A stretch of DNA of 64,000 nt from RYN-122 sp963761655 (GTDB lineage: Bacteria; Actinomycetota; Actinomycetes; Mycobacteriales; SCTD01). The notes beneath the pieces are model-generated. The model did not search any database, was not told where the DNA came from, and saw nothing but the letters and a program-made list of their open reading frames with translations. Below, piece by piece: positions 23,594 through 32,607 of this stretch; position 1 is the stretch's first letter, and the number at the start of each line of letters is the position of its first letter. A program made the position numbers and the translations under genes. The DNA is taken from the NCBI GenBank assembly GCA_963761655.1, contig CAVXHI010000004.1:1-64000 (forward strand). The letters are read 5' to 3'.

Positions 23594-24295
23594 GTGATGG
23601 CCCAGCGCGACAGCAAGAAGGACGGGGCCCCCGGCTCCGCCCGCTCCCGGCAGCGCGGCAAGCCCGTGCAGGTCCAGGCGAAGACCCCGTGGGGGTTCAT
23701 CGCCGGCTCGACCGTCGTCGGGCTGGCGCTGCTCGGCGTCGTGGCCTACGCGGTGCTGAACCAGGGCGCCGGCTTCCGCAGCCAGATCAAGATCGCGGAC
23801 GCCAAGTTCGACGGGAGCCTCGCGCTCGCCGACGCGTCGACGCTGAAGCGGAACCACGTCGAGGGCCCGGTCGCCTACGCCCAGAAGCCCCCGAACGGCG
23901 GCGACCACAACGCGGTCCCGCAGACCTGCCAGGTGTACACGCAGCCGATCGCCGACGAGCACGCCGTCCACTCGCTCGAGCACGGCGCCGTGTGGATCAC
24001 CTACCAGCCCTCCCTGCCGCCGGCCGACGTCGCGACCCTGGCGAAGCTGGCCGAGGGTCAGAGCTACGTCCTGATGAGCCCCTACCCGGGCCAGACCGGC
24101 AAGGTGGACGTCTCCGCGTGGGGCCGCCGCCTGTCGGTCGACTCCGCCGGCGACCCCAAGGTCGCGGAGTTCGTCGACACCTACGCCGACGGCCCGCAGA
24201 CGCCCGAGAAGGGCGCGCTGTGCTCCGGCACGACCGACACCGGTCCGGTCCGGCCGGCAGCCGTCCCGGCCCCCGCGGCCTCGCCCGCCGGCTGA
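23594..24295 (+). CDS. DUF3105 membrane-anchored protein
   Basis: 233 residues: basic N-terminus, one membrane helix (FIAGSTVVGLALLGVVAYAVL, about 34-54) and an outside domain with the DUF3105 signature: PPNGGDHNAVPQTCQVY, then DEHAVHSLEHGAVWITY. The His/Cys pattern hints at metal binding. Function unknown; a tail of Pro/Ala follows. Start GTG at 23594 or ATG one codon later. TAGACT at 23498 may be its -10. Divergent from argS. Confidence 0.88.
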   Translation: MMAQRDSKKDGAPGSARSRQRGKPVQVQAKTPWGFIAGSTVVGLALLGVVAYAVLNQGAGFRSQIKIADAKFDGSLALADASTLKRNHVEGPVAYAQKPPNGGDHNAVPQTCQVYTQPIADEHAVHSLEHGAVWITYQPSLPPADVATLAKLAEGQSYVLMSPYPGQTGKVDVSAWGRRLSVDSAGDPKVAEFVDTYADGPQTPEKGALCSGTTDTGPVRPAAVPAPAASPAG

Positions 24296-24310
24296 CCGAC
24301 CCCACGACGC

Positions 24311-24348
24311 CCGAGAGGCGCGGCCCCCGAGGGGGTCGCGCCTCTCGG
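24311..24348. terminator. Bidirectional terminator
   Basis: Arms 24311-24322 (CCGAGAGGCGCG) and 24337-24348 pair perfectly over 12 bp, with further pairing of CCCCC and GGGGG inside. It lies between the convergent DUF3105 gene and receiver gene and can serve both. Confidence 0.8.
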
Positions 24349-24362
24349 CTGTCCGGGAGGTG

Positions 24363-24749
24363 CTACTCGGCGGGCAGGCCCGCCAGGCGGCGCACCGTGG
24401 CGATGAGCTCGTCGGGGTCGAAGGGCTTGGTCAGGTAGGCGTCGACGCCGAGGCGGTCGCCCCGCTGCAGGTCGGCCTCCTGGGCGCGGGCCGACAGCAG
24501 GACCACCTTCACGCCCGCGGTCTCGGGGTCGGCCCGCAGCCGGCCGGCGGCCTCCCAGCCGTCCATCCGGGGCATCATCACGTCGAGCGTGATCACCACC
24601 GGGTCGACGTCCTTGACCTTGTCCAGGCAGTCCTGCCCGTCGACGGCGGTGGTCACCTCGAAGCCCTCGAGCTCGAGGTTGACGGTGATGAGCTGGCGGA
24701 TGACGTCGTCGTCGTCGACGACGAGCACGCGGCCGAGGGTGCTGGGCAT
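24363..24749 (-). CDS. Stand-alone response-regulator receiver protein
   Basis: 128 residues, receiver domain only. Acidic cluster VVDDDD at 10-15, phospho-acceptor Asp56 in VITLDVMMPRMDG, switch Ser in VVLLSAR and the conserved Lys in YLTKPFDPDEL. No output domain, so it acts through protein contacts, as CheY- or DivK-type regulators do. Start ATG at 24749 (MPSTLGRVLV); the frame is open further but that stretch overlaps the tRNA gene. No kinase next to it. Confidence 0.93.
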   Translation of the reverse strand: MPSTLGRVLVVDDDDVIRQLITVNLELEGFEVTTAVDGQDCLDKVKDVDPVVITLDVMMPRMDGWEAAGRLRADPETAGVKVVLLSARAQEADLQRGDRLGVDAYLTKPFDPDELIATVRRLAGLPAE

Positions 24750-24820
24750 CGACGCACCGTAGCGGTCCTGCGACCGGCCGGGTGAGGGTCCCGCCCCTGG
24801 TAGCGTCCGCGTCGCCCAGG

Positions 24821-24892
24821 GCCCCCGTAGCTCAGGGGATAGAGCGCTACCCTCCGGAGGTAGAAGCGCAGGTTCGAATCCTGCCGGGGGCA
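24821..24892 (+). tRNA. tRNA-Arg (anticodon CCG)
   Basis: Full cloverleaf: acceptor GCCCCCG/CGGGGGC, D arm with AGCTCAGGGG, anticodon stem CTACC/GGTAG with loop CTCCGGA giving anticodon CCG at 24854-24856, and T arm GGTTCGAATC. It reads CGG codons. The discriminator is A and CCA is not encoded, as usual in actinobacteria. TAGCGT at 24801-24806 is a likely -10. Confidence 0.97.
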
Positions 24893-24904
24893 CCCTCTCG
24901 ACCC

Positions 24905-24923
24905 GGACGACCGGTGGTCGTCC
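24905..24923 (+). terminator. tRNA-Arg terminator hairpin
   Basis: GGACGACC and GGTCGTCC form a perfect 8-bp stem with a 3-base loop, 12 bases after the tRNA. Confidence 0.6.
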
Positions 24924-24950
24924 GCCGGTCCGGCTCCCCCTCGCGGCGCC

Positions 24951-25745
24951 TCAGCCGCGGCCGGCGTCCAGGCTGGCGGGGTCGGCGAGGTAGCCCCGCA
25001 CGAGCGTGGCCAGCTTCGCGGCGTGCGCACCGTCGACGATGCGGTGGTCGGCCGTCGCCGTCATGACGATCCGCGGCCGGACCACGACCTCGCCGTCGAC
25101 CGCCATCGGGGCGTCCTGCACGGCGCCGACGCAGATGTAGAGCGGCGTCCGGGCCAGCGGGACCTGGGCGACGTAGCCCTCGTCCAGGCCGAACGAGCCG
25201 ATGTTGGTCACCATCAGCGACCCCAGCGGGTGGGCCGGCTGCCCGAAGGCACGGACTCCCAGCCCGCCGTTGAGCACCGAGGCGAGCATGAGCACCGGCC
25301 GCAGCAGGAACCAGGGGATGACCCGGGCGATGCCGCTCGTCGTCTCGTAGTCGCGGTCCTGGCGGGCCCGCAGCCGGGCCGCCCCCGCCTCGAGCTCGCG
25401 CGACACCTCGACCAGGGTCTTCGTGTCGACGTCGCGGACCTTCCAGGGCGCGAGGTCGGCGCCGCCCTCGATGTCGACCGCGAAGGCGACGTCGTGCGAG
25501 GTGAACGGCACCAGCCGGCCGAACACGACGCGGTGGTGGAAGGCCGGCACCTGCTCGATCCCCCGCTGGAACGCCATCCCGACGACGGCTCCCGGGCTGA
25601 TCCGGACGCCCGTCTCCTCGCGGAGCCGCGCGCAGTGGGCCAGGACCGCGGTGGCGTCGACCGCCATGCGGGCGTACAGCCGGCTCTCCCGGGGCGCCCG
25701 CCAGGTGGCCACGGCGATCTTGCGGCGGACGCTGGTGCGGGGCAC
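24951..25745 (-). CDS. Stand-alone 2-oxoacid dehydrogenase acyltransferase (E2 catalytic domain)
   Basis: 264 residues matching only the catalytic core of E2 enzymes; there is no lipoyl or subunit-binding domain. It retains the active-site ATADHRIVDGAHAA near residue 240. Such stand-alone cores are found in actinobacteria and their substrate is unknown; they are not likely to replace the E2 of pyruvate dehydrogenase without a lipoyl carrier. GTG start (MPRTSVRRKIAVATW), 24 bases from the hydrolase gene's end. Confidence 0.85.
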   Translation of the reverse strand: MPRTSVRRKIAVATWRAPRESRLYARMAVDATAVLAHCARLREETGVRISPGAVVGMAFQRGIEQVPAFHHRVVFGRLVPFTSHDVAFAVDIEGGADLAPWKVRDVDTKTLVEVSRELEAGAARLRARQDRDYETTSGIARVIPWFLLRPVLMLASVLNGGLGVRAFGQPAHPLGSLMVTNIGSFGLDEGYVAQVPLARTPLYICVGAVQDAPMAVDGEVVVRPRIVMTATADHRIVDGAHAAKLATLVRGYLADPASLDAGRG

Positions 25746-25769
25746 GAGGCGCAGCCTGTCACCCGACCG

Positions 25770-27317
25770 TCAGCAGGTGGACGGCGCGGGCGCCTTCCCG
25801 GTCAGCAGGTAGGTGTCGACGGGGTCGGTGATGCAGTCGGGGGCGCCGACGCGGTAGACGGTGTGGCCGTCGTCGTCGTGCGTCAGCAGCACGCCCCTGC
25901 TGAGCTGCTCGGCCAGCGCGACCGACCAGGCGTACGGCGTCGCGGGGTCGCGCAGCCCCCCGATCACGACGACGGGCGGCATGCCCGGCGCGGTGACCCG
26001 GCGCGGGGTGCCGGCGGGCGGGACGGGCCAGGTCGCGCAGGCCAGGCCGGACAGGGCGATGGCCGGGCCGAAGCGGGGGCTGTCGACGGCGACCCGGCGC
26101 GACAGGGCGGTGTACGGGGCGGTGGTGCGCGGCCACGGACGGTCGAGGCAGTTGACCGCGATGTTGGCCTCGCTGACGTTGCTGTAGCCGGTGCGTCCCC
26201 GCTCGAGGTAGGAGTCGGACAGGGCGAGCAGCGGCCCTCCCCTCCCGTCGACGGCCGCCGCCAGCGCGTCGGCGATGGCCGGCCAGCCGTTGTCGCGGCT
26301 GTAGAGGCCGGCGCCGACGCCGAGGCTGAACTCCCCCGGCCCGACCGTGCGGCGGCCCTCGCCCGGCAGGGCCGACGCCTCGACCCGGGCGGCCAGGCGG
26401 TCGTACGCCGCACCGAGGTCGCCCTGCACCGCCCGGCGGAAGGCGCACCGGGTCTTCTGGCAGTCGGCCAGGAAGGCGTCGAGGGCGTCGTCGAAGCCCC
26501 GGCTCTGGCCCTCGAGCAGGGCGTCCCAGGTCAGGGCCGGGTCGAGGGCGCCGTCGAGGACCATCGCCCGCACCCGGGTGGGGTAGCGGTCGAGGTACTG
26601 CGCGCCGATCGACGTCCCGTAGGAGTAGCCGAGGTAGGTCAGCTTCGGGTCGCCGAGGCTGGCCCGGAGCCGGTCGAGGTCGCCGGCCGCCACCCGGGTC
26701 GACACGTGGGGCAGCAGCGCCCCGGAGCGGTCCGCGCAGCCCTTCGACAGGGCCGCGTTCCCCTTCTCGTACGCCGCGAGCTCGGCGGCGTCGTCGGGCG
26801 TGGGGTCGAGGTGGAAGTAGGCGTCGAGCTGGGCGGTCGTCTCGCACCGGACCGGCCGGCTCTGGCCGACGCCGCGCGGGTCGAACGCGACGAGGTCGAA
26901 GCGGGCGCGCACCGGGGCGGGGATGCCGCTCCAGGCCGCCCGCAGGTACTCGACCGCGCTCGCCCCCGGGCCGCCCGGGTTGACCACCAGGGAGCCGATC
27001 CGCTCGCCCGTGGCCCGCCGCCGCACGACCGCGAGCGGGACGGTCGGACCGTCGGGCTGCGCCTCGGTGAGCGGGACCGGGAGCGTGCTGCAGGAGAAGC
27101 CGCCGCCGCAGGCCTTCCACGTCAGGGCGACCGGCGCCCGGGTCGGGGAGGGAGCGGGGGACGCGGCCGCCGACGAGGACGGCACCGTGCCGGGCTGGTC
27201 CGTCGACGGCGGCACCGCCCGGGGCCGGGCCGTCGGCGTCGAGGTGCAGGCGGTCAGGAGCGCGAGGCCGGCGGCGAGGGTCAGGGCGAGACGGCGCACG
27301 GGTCGAGTCTGCGTCAC
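25770..27317 (-). CDS. Secreted TAP-like alpha/beta hydrolase lipoprotein
   Basis: 515 residues. Signal peptide with lipobox ALLTAC (Cys at about 23), a Pro/Ser/Thr linker, then an alpha/beta hydrolase with a C-terminal TAP-like domain, as in tripeptidyl aminopeptidases. Nucleophile Ser in LGYSYGTSIGA near 233, oxyanion region VVNPGGPGAS near 105, catalytic Asp in LRDPATPYAW near 459 and His in DDGHTVYR near 484. Likely clips N-terminal tripeptides or short esters outside the cell. GTG at 27317 overlaps the SDR stop (GTGA). Confidence 0.92.
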   Translation of the reverse strand: MTQTRPVRRLALTLAAGLALLTACTSTPTARPRAVPPSTDQPGTVPSSSAAASPAPSPTRAPVALTWKACGGGFSCSTLPVPLTEAQPDGPTVPLAVVRRRATGERIGSLVVNPGGPGASAVEYLRAAWSGIPAPVRARFDLVAFDPRGVGQSRPVRCETTAQLDAYFHLDPTPDDAAELAAYEKGNAALSKGCADRSGALLPHVSTRVAAGDLDRLRASLGDPKLTYLGYSYGTSIGAQYLDRYPTRVRAMVLDGALDPALTWDALLEGQSRGFDDALDAFLADCQKTRCAFRRAVQGDLGAAYDRLAARVEASALPGEGRRTVGPGEFSLGVGAGLYSRDNGWPAIADALAAAVDGRGGPLLALSDSYLERGRTGYSNVSEANIAVNCLDRPWPRTTAPYTALSRRVAVDSPRFGPAIALSGLACATWPVPPAGTPRRVTAPGMPPVVVIGGLRDPATPYAWSVALAEQLSRGVLLTHDDDGHTVYRVGAPDCITDPVDTYLLTGKAPAPSTC

Positions 27318-28036
27318 CACGGGACGACCGCGCGGTCCTCCCACAGCAGCCCGGTGTCCCCGCCGTCCCGGCACGCCAGCCAGACCGCCGTCTCGGCGCC
27401 GTCCTCGGCGCTCCGGGGGGCCTCCGGCCCGCCCATGTCGGTCCGGCAGTGGCCGGGGCAGACGGCGTCGACCAGCACGCCGCGCCGCCCGGCCCCGAGC
27501 TCCGCCGCGAGGTTCTTCGTCAGGGCGTTCACCGCCGCCTTGCTCACCCGGTACGGCGCCAGGCCGCCGTTGGTGCCCGGGCCGCTCATGCGCCCGAGGC
27601 AGGCCGAGTAGTGCACGACCCGCCCCCACCGCCGCTCGACCATGCCGGGCACGAACACCGACGTCGCCGTGAAGACACCGTCGAGGTTGGTGCCGAGCAC
27701 GCGGCGCCACTCGTCGTCGGTGGTGCGCAGGGTCTTCGCCGTCCGGTCGCTCATCACCCCGGCCGCGCACACCAGGACGTCGACGGCGGCCAGCGGGCCG
27801 AGCCGCTCCGGCAGGGCCCGCACCGCGGCGGCGTCGGCGACGTCGACGCCCACCCCGACGGCGTCCGTGCCCTCGGCGACCAGCCGCGCGACGGCGGCGT
27901 CGACCCGACCCCGGTCCCGCGCGGCGACGACGACGGTCGCGCCCTGCGCCCCCAGTCCCCGGGCGACGGCCAGCCCGAGACCGCGGCTCCCGCCGGTGAC
28001 GAGGGCGGTGCGGCCGTCCAGGGCTCCGGTGCTCAT
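27314..28036 (-). CDS. Short-chain dehydrogenase/reductase
   Basis: 240 residues of classical SDR fold. Cofactor motif VTGGSRGLGLAVA near 14; the NNAG motif is altered to CAAG; catalytic Ser in HYSACLGR near 142 and YRVSK near 160. ARD after the second strand suggests NADP(H). Substrate unknown; typical length. ATG at 28036. It heads a two-gene unit with the secreted hydrolase. Confidence 0.9.
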   Translation of the reverse strand: MSTGALDGRTALVTGGSRGLGLAVARGLGAQGATVVVAARDRGRVDAAVARLVAEGTDAVGVGVDVADAAAVRALPERLGPLAAVDVLVCAAGVMSDRTAKTLRTTDDEWRRVLGTNLDGVFTATSVFVPGMVERRWGRVVHYSACLGRMSGPGTNGGLAPYRVSKAAVNALTKNLAAELGAGRRGVLVDAVCPGHCRTDMGGPEAPRSAEDGAETAVWLACRDGGDTGLLWEDRAVVPW

Positions 28037-28091
28037 GCCGCGAGCGTCGGGGGTCTGCGTCCTGTGCGCCAGCCGGGGTAGGGGCCGCGGC

Positions 28092-28229
28092 ATGACCGAG
28101 CAGACCCCCGACCCCACGCCCGAGCAGACCCCCGACGACCTGCAGCGGTCACTGGTCCGCGACGTCGCGGCCTACGAGGTCGACCCGCCCCCGCCGGCCC
28201 GGGTCGAGGACCCCGACGACGCCTCCTGA
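28092..28229 (+). CDS. Small acidic hypothetical protein
   Basis: 45 residues, MTEQTPDPTPEQTPDDLQ..., Pro/Asp/Glu-rich with a duplicated TPDPTPEQ motif; ends PPPPARVEDPDDAS. No function recognised. An ATG with a G-rich stretch upstream and good codon use support it, but a 45-codon frame can occur by chance in such GC-rich DNA. It lies alone between the SDR (divergent) and kgd. Confidence 0.45.
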   Translation: MTEQTPDPTPEQTPDDLQRSLVRDVAAYEVDPPPPARVEDPDDAS

Positions 28230-28324
28230 CCCGGCGGGGCGAGCCCCCGACGGCACGCTCCGCGGAGTAGCCTCGACCCCCGGTAGCAGCAGGGTGGCTG
28301 CAACGGTGAGAGTGGGCGCGCAGC

Positions 28325-31300
28325 GTGACGACGCAGCCGGGAACGACGGACTTCGGGACCAACGAGTGGCTGGTCTACGAGATGGAGCAGCAGTACAAGA
28401 AGGACCCCTCCAGCGTCCCCCCGGTCTGGCGCGAGTACTTCGCGGAGCACCCGGCGGACGGCTCCGCGAACGGCAACGGCAACGGCCACACCGAGGCCGC
28501 GCCCGCCCCCGCACCCGTGGAGCCCACTCCCCCGCCGGCCCCCGAGGCGCAGGCCGCCGCGGCTCCTGCCCCCGCTCCTGCAGCCCCTGCTCCTGCAGCC
28601 CCCGCACCCGCAGCGCCTGCTCCCGCGAAGGCCCCGGCCCCCGCCGCCGCTCCCCCGGCCGCCGGCGCCGCCACCACCGCGCTCAAGGGCGCCGCCGCCC
28701 GCGTCGTCAGCAACATGAACGCCTCGCTGACCGTCCCGACCGCGACGTCGGTGCGCGCCGTCCCCGCGAAGCTGCTGGCCGACAACCGCGTCGTCATCAA
28801 CAACCACCTCAAGCGCAGCCGCGGCGGCAAGGTCTCCTTCACCCACCTCATCGGCTACGCCCTCGTGCGGGCGACCGTCGACGTCCCGGTCATGAACAAC
28901 GCCTTCGCCGAGGTGGAGGGCAAGCCGGTCGTCGTCACCCCCGACGGCGTCGGCCTGGGCCTCGCGATCGACCTGCAGAACGCCAACGGCAGCCGCTCGC
29001 TCGTCGTCGCCGCCATCAAGGGCGCCGACAGCATGGACTTCGCGCAGTACTGGGCGGCCTACGAGGACATCGTGCGCCGCGCCCGCGGCGGGAAGCTCAC
29101 CACCGAGGACTTCCAGGGCACGACCATCAGCCTGACCAACCCCGGCGGCATCGGCACCGTCCACTCCGTGCCCCGCCTCATGCAGGGCGCCGGCGCGATC
29201 ATCGGCGTCGGCGCGATGGAGTACCCGGCCGAGTTCAGCGGCGCCTCCGAGGACACCCTCTCGGACTGGGGCATCAGCAAGACCATCACGCTCACGAGCA
29301 CCTACGACCACCGCGTCATCCAGGGCGCGCAGTCGGGCGAGTTCCTGCGCCGCATGCACCAGCTGCTGCTCGGCGAGGACGGCTTCTACGACGACGTCTT
29401 CCGCGCGCTGCGCATCCCGTACGAGCCCGTGCGCTGGGTGGCCGACCGCCGGGACGACCACGAGGGCGACCTCCCGAAGGCCTCCCGGGTCAACGAGCTC
29501 ATCCACGCCTACCGCGTGCGCGGCCACCTGATGGCCGCGACCGACCCGCTCGAGGCCACGCCGAAGACCCACCCCGACCTCGACATCGTCAACCACGCGC
29601 TGACCCTCTGGGACCTCGACCGCGAGTTCCCCGTCGCCGGCTTCGCGGGCCAGCGGACGATGAAGCTGCGCGAGGTCCTCGGCGTCCTGCGCGACACCTA
29701 CTGCCGCAACGTCGGCGTCGAGTACATGCACCTGCAGGACCCGGCCCAGCGCCGCTGGCTGCAGGAGCGGCTCGAGGTCAAGAACCCGGCTCCGGACCGC
29801 GACCTGCAGCTGCACGTCCTCAAGCGGCTCAACGCCGCCGAGGCGTTCGAGAACTTCCTGCAGACCAAGTACGTCGGGCAGAAGCGCTTCTCGCTCGAGG
29901 GCGGCGAGTCGGTCATCCCGATGCTCGACGCCGTCCTGGCCGGCGCGGCCGACGCCGCCCTGGACGAGGTCGTCATCGGCATGGCCCACCGCGGCCGCCT
30001 GAACGTGCTGGCGAACATCGTCGGCAAGAGCTACGGGCAGATCTTCCGCGAGTTCGAGGGCAACATCGACCCGGGCTCCGTCCAGGGCTCCGGCGACGTG
30101 AAGTACCACCTCGGCGCGGAGGGCACGTTCACCTCGCCCCGCGGCAGCAGCACCCGGGTCAGCCTCACCAGCAACCCCTCGCACCTCGAGGCGGTCGACC
30201 CGGTGCTCGAGGGCATCGTGCGGGCCAAGCAGGACGTCATCGACAAGGGCGAGGCCGGGTACTCCGTCCTGCCCGTCCTGCTCCACGGCGACGCCGCCTT
30301 CGCCGGTCAGGGCGTCGTGGCCGAGGTCCTGCAGATGGGCCAGCTGCGCGGCTACCGCACCGGCGGCACCGTGCACATCGTCATCAACAACCAGGTCGGC
30401 TTCACCACCGCCCCGGAGCAGTCGCGCTCGTCGACGTACTCCACCGACGTCGCCCGCACCGTCCAGGCGCCGATCTTCCACGTCAACGGCGACGACCCCG
30501 AGGCCTGCGTCCGGGTCACCCGGCTCGCGTTCGAGTTCCGCCAGGCGTTCAAGAAGGACGTCGTCATCGACCTCGTCTGCTACCGCCGGCGCGGCCACAA
30601 CGAGGGCGACGACCCGTCGATGACGCAGCCGATGATGTACGACATCATCGACAGCAAGCGCTCGGTGCGGAAGACCTACACCGAGAGCCTCGTGGGCCGC
30701 GGCGACATCACCCTCGACGAGGCCGAGGAGGCGCTGAAGGACTACCAGGCGCAGCTCGAGCGGGTGTTCGCCGAGACCCGCGACGCCTCCACCGGCTCGG
30801 CGTCCGAGGTCGCCATGGACGAGGTGCACGCGCTGTCGCACGTCGACACCGCGGTCACGCAGGAGGTGCTGGACCGGCTCGGCCGGGCCCACAGCGAGCT
30901 GCCCGAGGGCTTCACGCCGCACCCGAAGCTCGCGCCGCTGTTCGAGCGCCGCGGGAAGATGGTCCGCGAGGGCGGCATCGACTGGGGCTTCGGCGAGCTG
31001 CTCGCCTTCGGGTCGCTGCTGCTGCAGGGGACCCCCGTCCGGCTGGCCGGCCAGGACTCCCGTCGCGGCACGTTCGTGCAGCGCCACGCCACCCTGATCG
31101 ACCGGAACACCGGCGCCGAGCACACGCCGTTCAAGAACCTCGGCGACCCCGGCGTCGCCCCGTTCTACGTCTACGACTCCCTGCTCAGCGAGTACGCGGC
31201 GCTGGGCTTCGAGTACGGCTACTCGGTGGTCCGCCCCGAGGCGCTGGTGCTCTGGGAGGCGCAGTTCGGCGACTTCGTCAACGGCGCGATGACGATCATC

Positions 31301-32023
31301 GACGAGTTCATCGCCTCCGGCGAGGCCAAGTGGGGCCAGCGCAGCGGCGTGACGCTCCTGCTCCCCCACGGGTACGAGGGCCAGGGGCCCGACCACAGCT
31401 CGGCGCGCATCGAGCGCTTCCTGCAGCTGTGCGCCGAGGACAACATGACGGTCGCGACGCCGACCACCCCGGCGAACCACTTCCACCTGCTGCGGGCCCA
31501 GGCGCTGTCGAGCATCAACCGGCCGCTCGTCGTCGCGACGCCGAAGTCGATGCTGCGCCTCAAGGCGGCCGTCTCGGCGCCGGAGGACTTCACGACGGGC
31601 CGCTTCCAGCCCGTCGTCGACGACGCGAAGATCGAGGACAGGAGCACGGTCGACCGGGTCGTCCTGTCGGCCGGCAAGGTCTACTACGACCTGCTCGCCG
31701 CCCGCGACAAGGCCGCCCAGGAGTCAGGGACAGCCACCCGGACGGCCCTGGTCCGGGTCGAGCAGCTCTACCCGGTGCCCGGCGAGGAGGTCGCCGACGT
31801 GCTCGCCGGCTACCCGTCGCTCGAGGACGTCGTCTGGGTGCAGGAGGAGCCGGCCAACCAGGGCGCGTGGCAGCACATCGCGCTCTCGCTGCCGGAGTCC
31901 CTGCCGGAGCACCTGCGCCTGCGCCGGGTGTCGCGCCGTGCCTCCGCCTCCCCGGCGGCCGGGTCGAGCAAGGTGCACGCCGCCGAGCAGACGGCGCTGG
32001 TCGCCGCCGCGCTCGAGCGCTAG
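28325..32023 (+). CDS. kgd: Multifunctional 2-oxoglutarate metabolism enzyme (E2-E1 fusion)
   Basis: 1232 residues, almost the size of M. tuberculosis Kgd. An N-terminal E1-type segment (NEWLVYEMEQQYKKDPSSVP), a Pro/Ala linker (about 70-120), an E2 acyltransferase domain ending at DHRVIQGAQSGEF near 330, then the thiamin-diphosphate E1 part with GMAHRGRLNVL near 552, GDAAFAGQGVVAEVLQM near 655 and NNQVGFTT. It decarboxylates 2-oxoglutarate to succinic semialdehyde or, with other subunits, feeds succinyl-CoA synthesis in the TCA cycle; GarA-type proteins regulate it in mycobacteria. GTG start; TAGCCT at 28268 is a candidate -10. Confidence 0.97.
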   Translation: MTTQPGTTDFGTNEWLVYEMEQQYKKDPSSVPPVWREYFAEHPADGSANGNGNGHTEAAPAPAPVEPTPPPAPEAQAAAAPAPAPAAPAPAAPAPAAPAPAKAPAPAAAPPAAGAATTALKGAAARVVSNMNASLTVPTATSVRAVPAKLLADNRVVINNHLKRSRGGKVSFTHLIGYALVRATVDVPVMNNAFAEVEGKPVVVTPDGVGLGLAIDLQNANGSRSLVVAAIKGADSMDFAQYWAAYEDIVRRARGGKLTTEDFQGTTISLTNPGGIGTVHSVPRLMQGAGAIIGVGAMEYPAEFSGASEDTLSDWGISKTITLTSTYDHRVIQGAQSGEFLRRMHQLLLGEDGFYDDVFRALRIPYEPVRWVADRRDDHEGDLPKASRVNELIHAYRVRGHLMAATDPLEATPKTHPDLDIVNHALTLWDLDREFPVAGFAGQRTMKLREVLGVLRDTYCRNVGVEYMHLQDPAQRRWLQERLEVKNPAPDRDLQLHVLKRLNAAEAFENFLQTKYVGQKRFSLEGGESVIPMLDAVLAGAADAALDEVVIGMAHRGRLNVLANIVGKSYGQIFREFEGNIDPGSVQGSGDVKYHLGAEGTFTSPRGSSTRVSLTSNPSHLEAVDPVLEGIVRAKQDVIDKGEAGYSVLPVLLHGDAAFAGQGVVAEVLQMGQLRGYRTGGTVHIVINNQVGFTTAPEQSRSSTYSTDVARTVQAPIFHVNGDDPEACVRVTRLAFEFRQAFKKDVVIDLVCYRRRGHNEGDDPSMTQPMMYDIIDSKRSVRKTYTESLVGRGDITLDEAEEALKDYQAQLERVFAETRDASTGSASEVAMDEVHALSHVDTAVTQEVLDRLGRAHSELPEGFTPHPKLAPLFERRGKMVREGGIDWGFGELLAFGSLLLQGTPVRLAGQDSRRGTFVQRHATLIDRNTGAEHTPFKNLGDPGVAPFYVYDSLLSEYAALGFEYGYSVVRPEALVLWEAQFGDFVNGAMTIIDEFIASGEAKWGQRSGVTLLLPHGYEGQGPDHSSARIERFLQLCAEDNMTVATPTTPANHFHLLRAQALSSINRPLVVATPKSMLRLKAAVSAPEDFTTGRFQPVVDDAKIEDRSTVDRVVLSAGKVYYDLLAARDKAAQESGTATRTALVRVEQLYPVPGEEVADVLAGYPSLEDVVWVQEEPANQGAWQHIALSLPESLPEHLRLRRVSRRASASPAAGSSKVHAAEQTALVAAALER

Positions 32024-32032
32024 GACGCCCCC

Positions 32033-32060
32033 CGGCGGGTGCTGCACGGCGCCCGCCGGA
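32033..32060 (+). terminator. Hairpin after kgd
   Basis: CCGGCGGG (32033-32040) and CCCGCCGG (32053-32060) form a perfect 8-bp stem around 12 bases, 9 bases past the kgd stop. Confidence 0.5.
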
Positions 32061-32075
32061 CTCCCTGGAGGACCT

Positions 32076-32252
32076 GTGTACAGCACCGACCGCGGCATCG
32101 AGGAGCTCGAGGAGAGGCGGGGCGACGAGCGCGTCACACTGGCCTGGCTGGCCGGGCGCATGCGCGAGTTCGTCGACCTCAACCCCGAGTTCGAGGTGCC
32201 GGTCGACCGGCTGACCACCTGGCTCGCCCGGCTCGAGGACGACGACGAGTAG
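32076..32252 (+). CDS. DUF6104 family small protein
   Basis: 58 residues: STDRGIEELEERRGDERVTLAWLAGRMREF then VDLNPEFEVPVDRLTTWLARLEDDDE. The pattern matches short actinobacterial proteins of DUF6104, role unknown. GTG start with CTGGAGGACCT directly upstream. The stop is TAG; one G inserted here would give TGA and restore a GTG for the next gene. Confidence 0.88.
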   Translation: MYSTDRGIEELEERRGDERVTLAWLAGRMREFVDLNPEFEVPVDRLTTWLARLEDDDE

Positions 32253-32607
32253 CGACCTGGACGACGTCGGGCGGCTGCTGCTGGCGCTGCCCGGCGTCGT
32301 CGAGGGGACCCGGTACGGCCGGCGGTCGTGGTCGGTCGGGAAGAAGGCCGTCGCCTGGGACCGTCCGCTGACGGGTGCGGACGTGCGCCGGCTCGGGGAC
32401 GCACGCGTCCCGGCGGGTCCGGTGCTGGCGGTGGGCACCGGCGACCTGTCGGACAAGGAGTCGCTGCTCGCCGAGGGGCACGAGGGCGTCCTCGACCTGG
32501 AGCACTTCAGGGGGTACCCGGCCGTGCTGGTCGAGCTCGACGTCGTCGCGCCGCAGGTGCTCGCCCGGCTGCTGCAGGAGGCGTGGGAGGCGGCGAGCGG
32601 CTCGTGA
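32251..32607 (+). CDS. MmcQ/YjbR-family protein lacking a usual start codon
   Basis: The frame reads SDLDDVGRLLLALPGVVEGT, then YGRRSWSVGKKAVAWDRPL, YPAVLVELDVV and a last LLQEAWEAA, a whole MmcQ/YjbR domain (DNA-binding-like fold, role unknown) of about 118 residues. No ATG, GTG or TTG precedes the domain in frame; the first usual start is 44 codons in (32383), which would remove a third of the domain. If GAGTAGC at 32248 were GAGTGAGC, a GTG with a GTGA overlap would appear. Either a lost start, a rare start or a base missing in the sequence. The 3' end overlaps the next gene by GTGA. Confidence 0.7.
   Translation, partial: SDLDDVGRLLLALPGVVEGTRYGRRSWSVGKKAVAWDRPLTGADVRRLGDARVPAGPVLAVGTGDLSDKESLLAEGHEGVLDLEHFRGYPAVLVELDVVAPQVLARLLQEAWEAASGS

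Noticed and set aside
24821..24892. tRNA-Arg as an integration site
   Set aside because: No integrase or partial tRNA repeat lies nearby; the neighbours are ordinary housekeeping genes.
28172..31486. Long minus-strand frame opposite kgd
   Set aside because: Antisense of a clearly real gene, with a Val/Gly/Asp/Arg-rich product and no motif.
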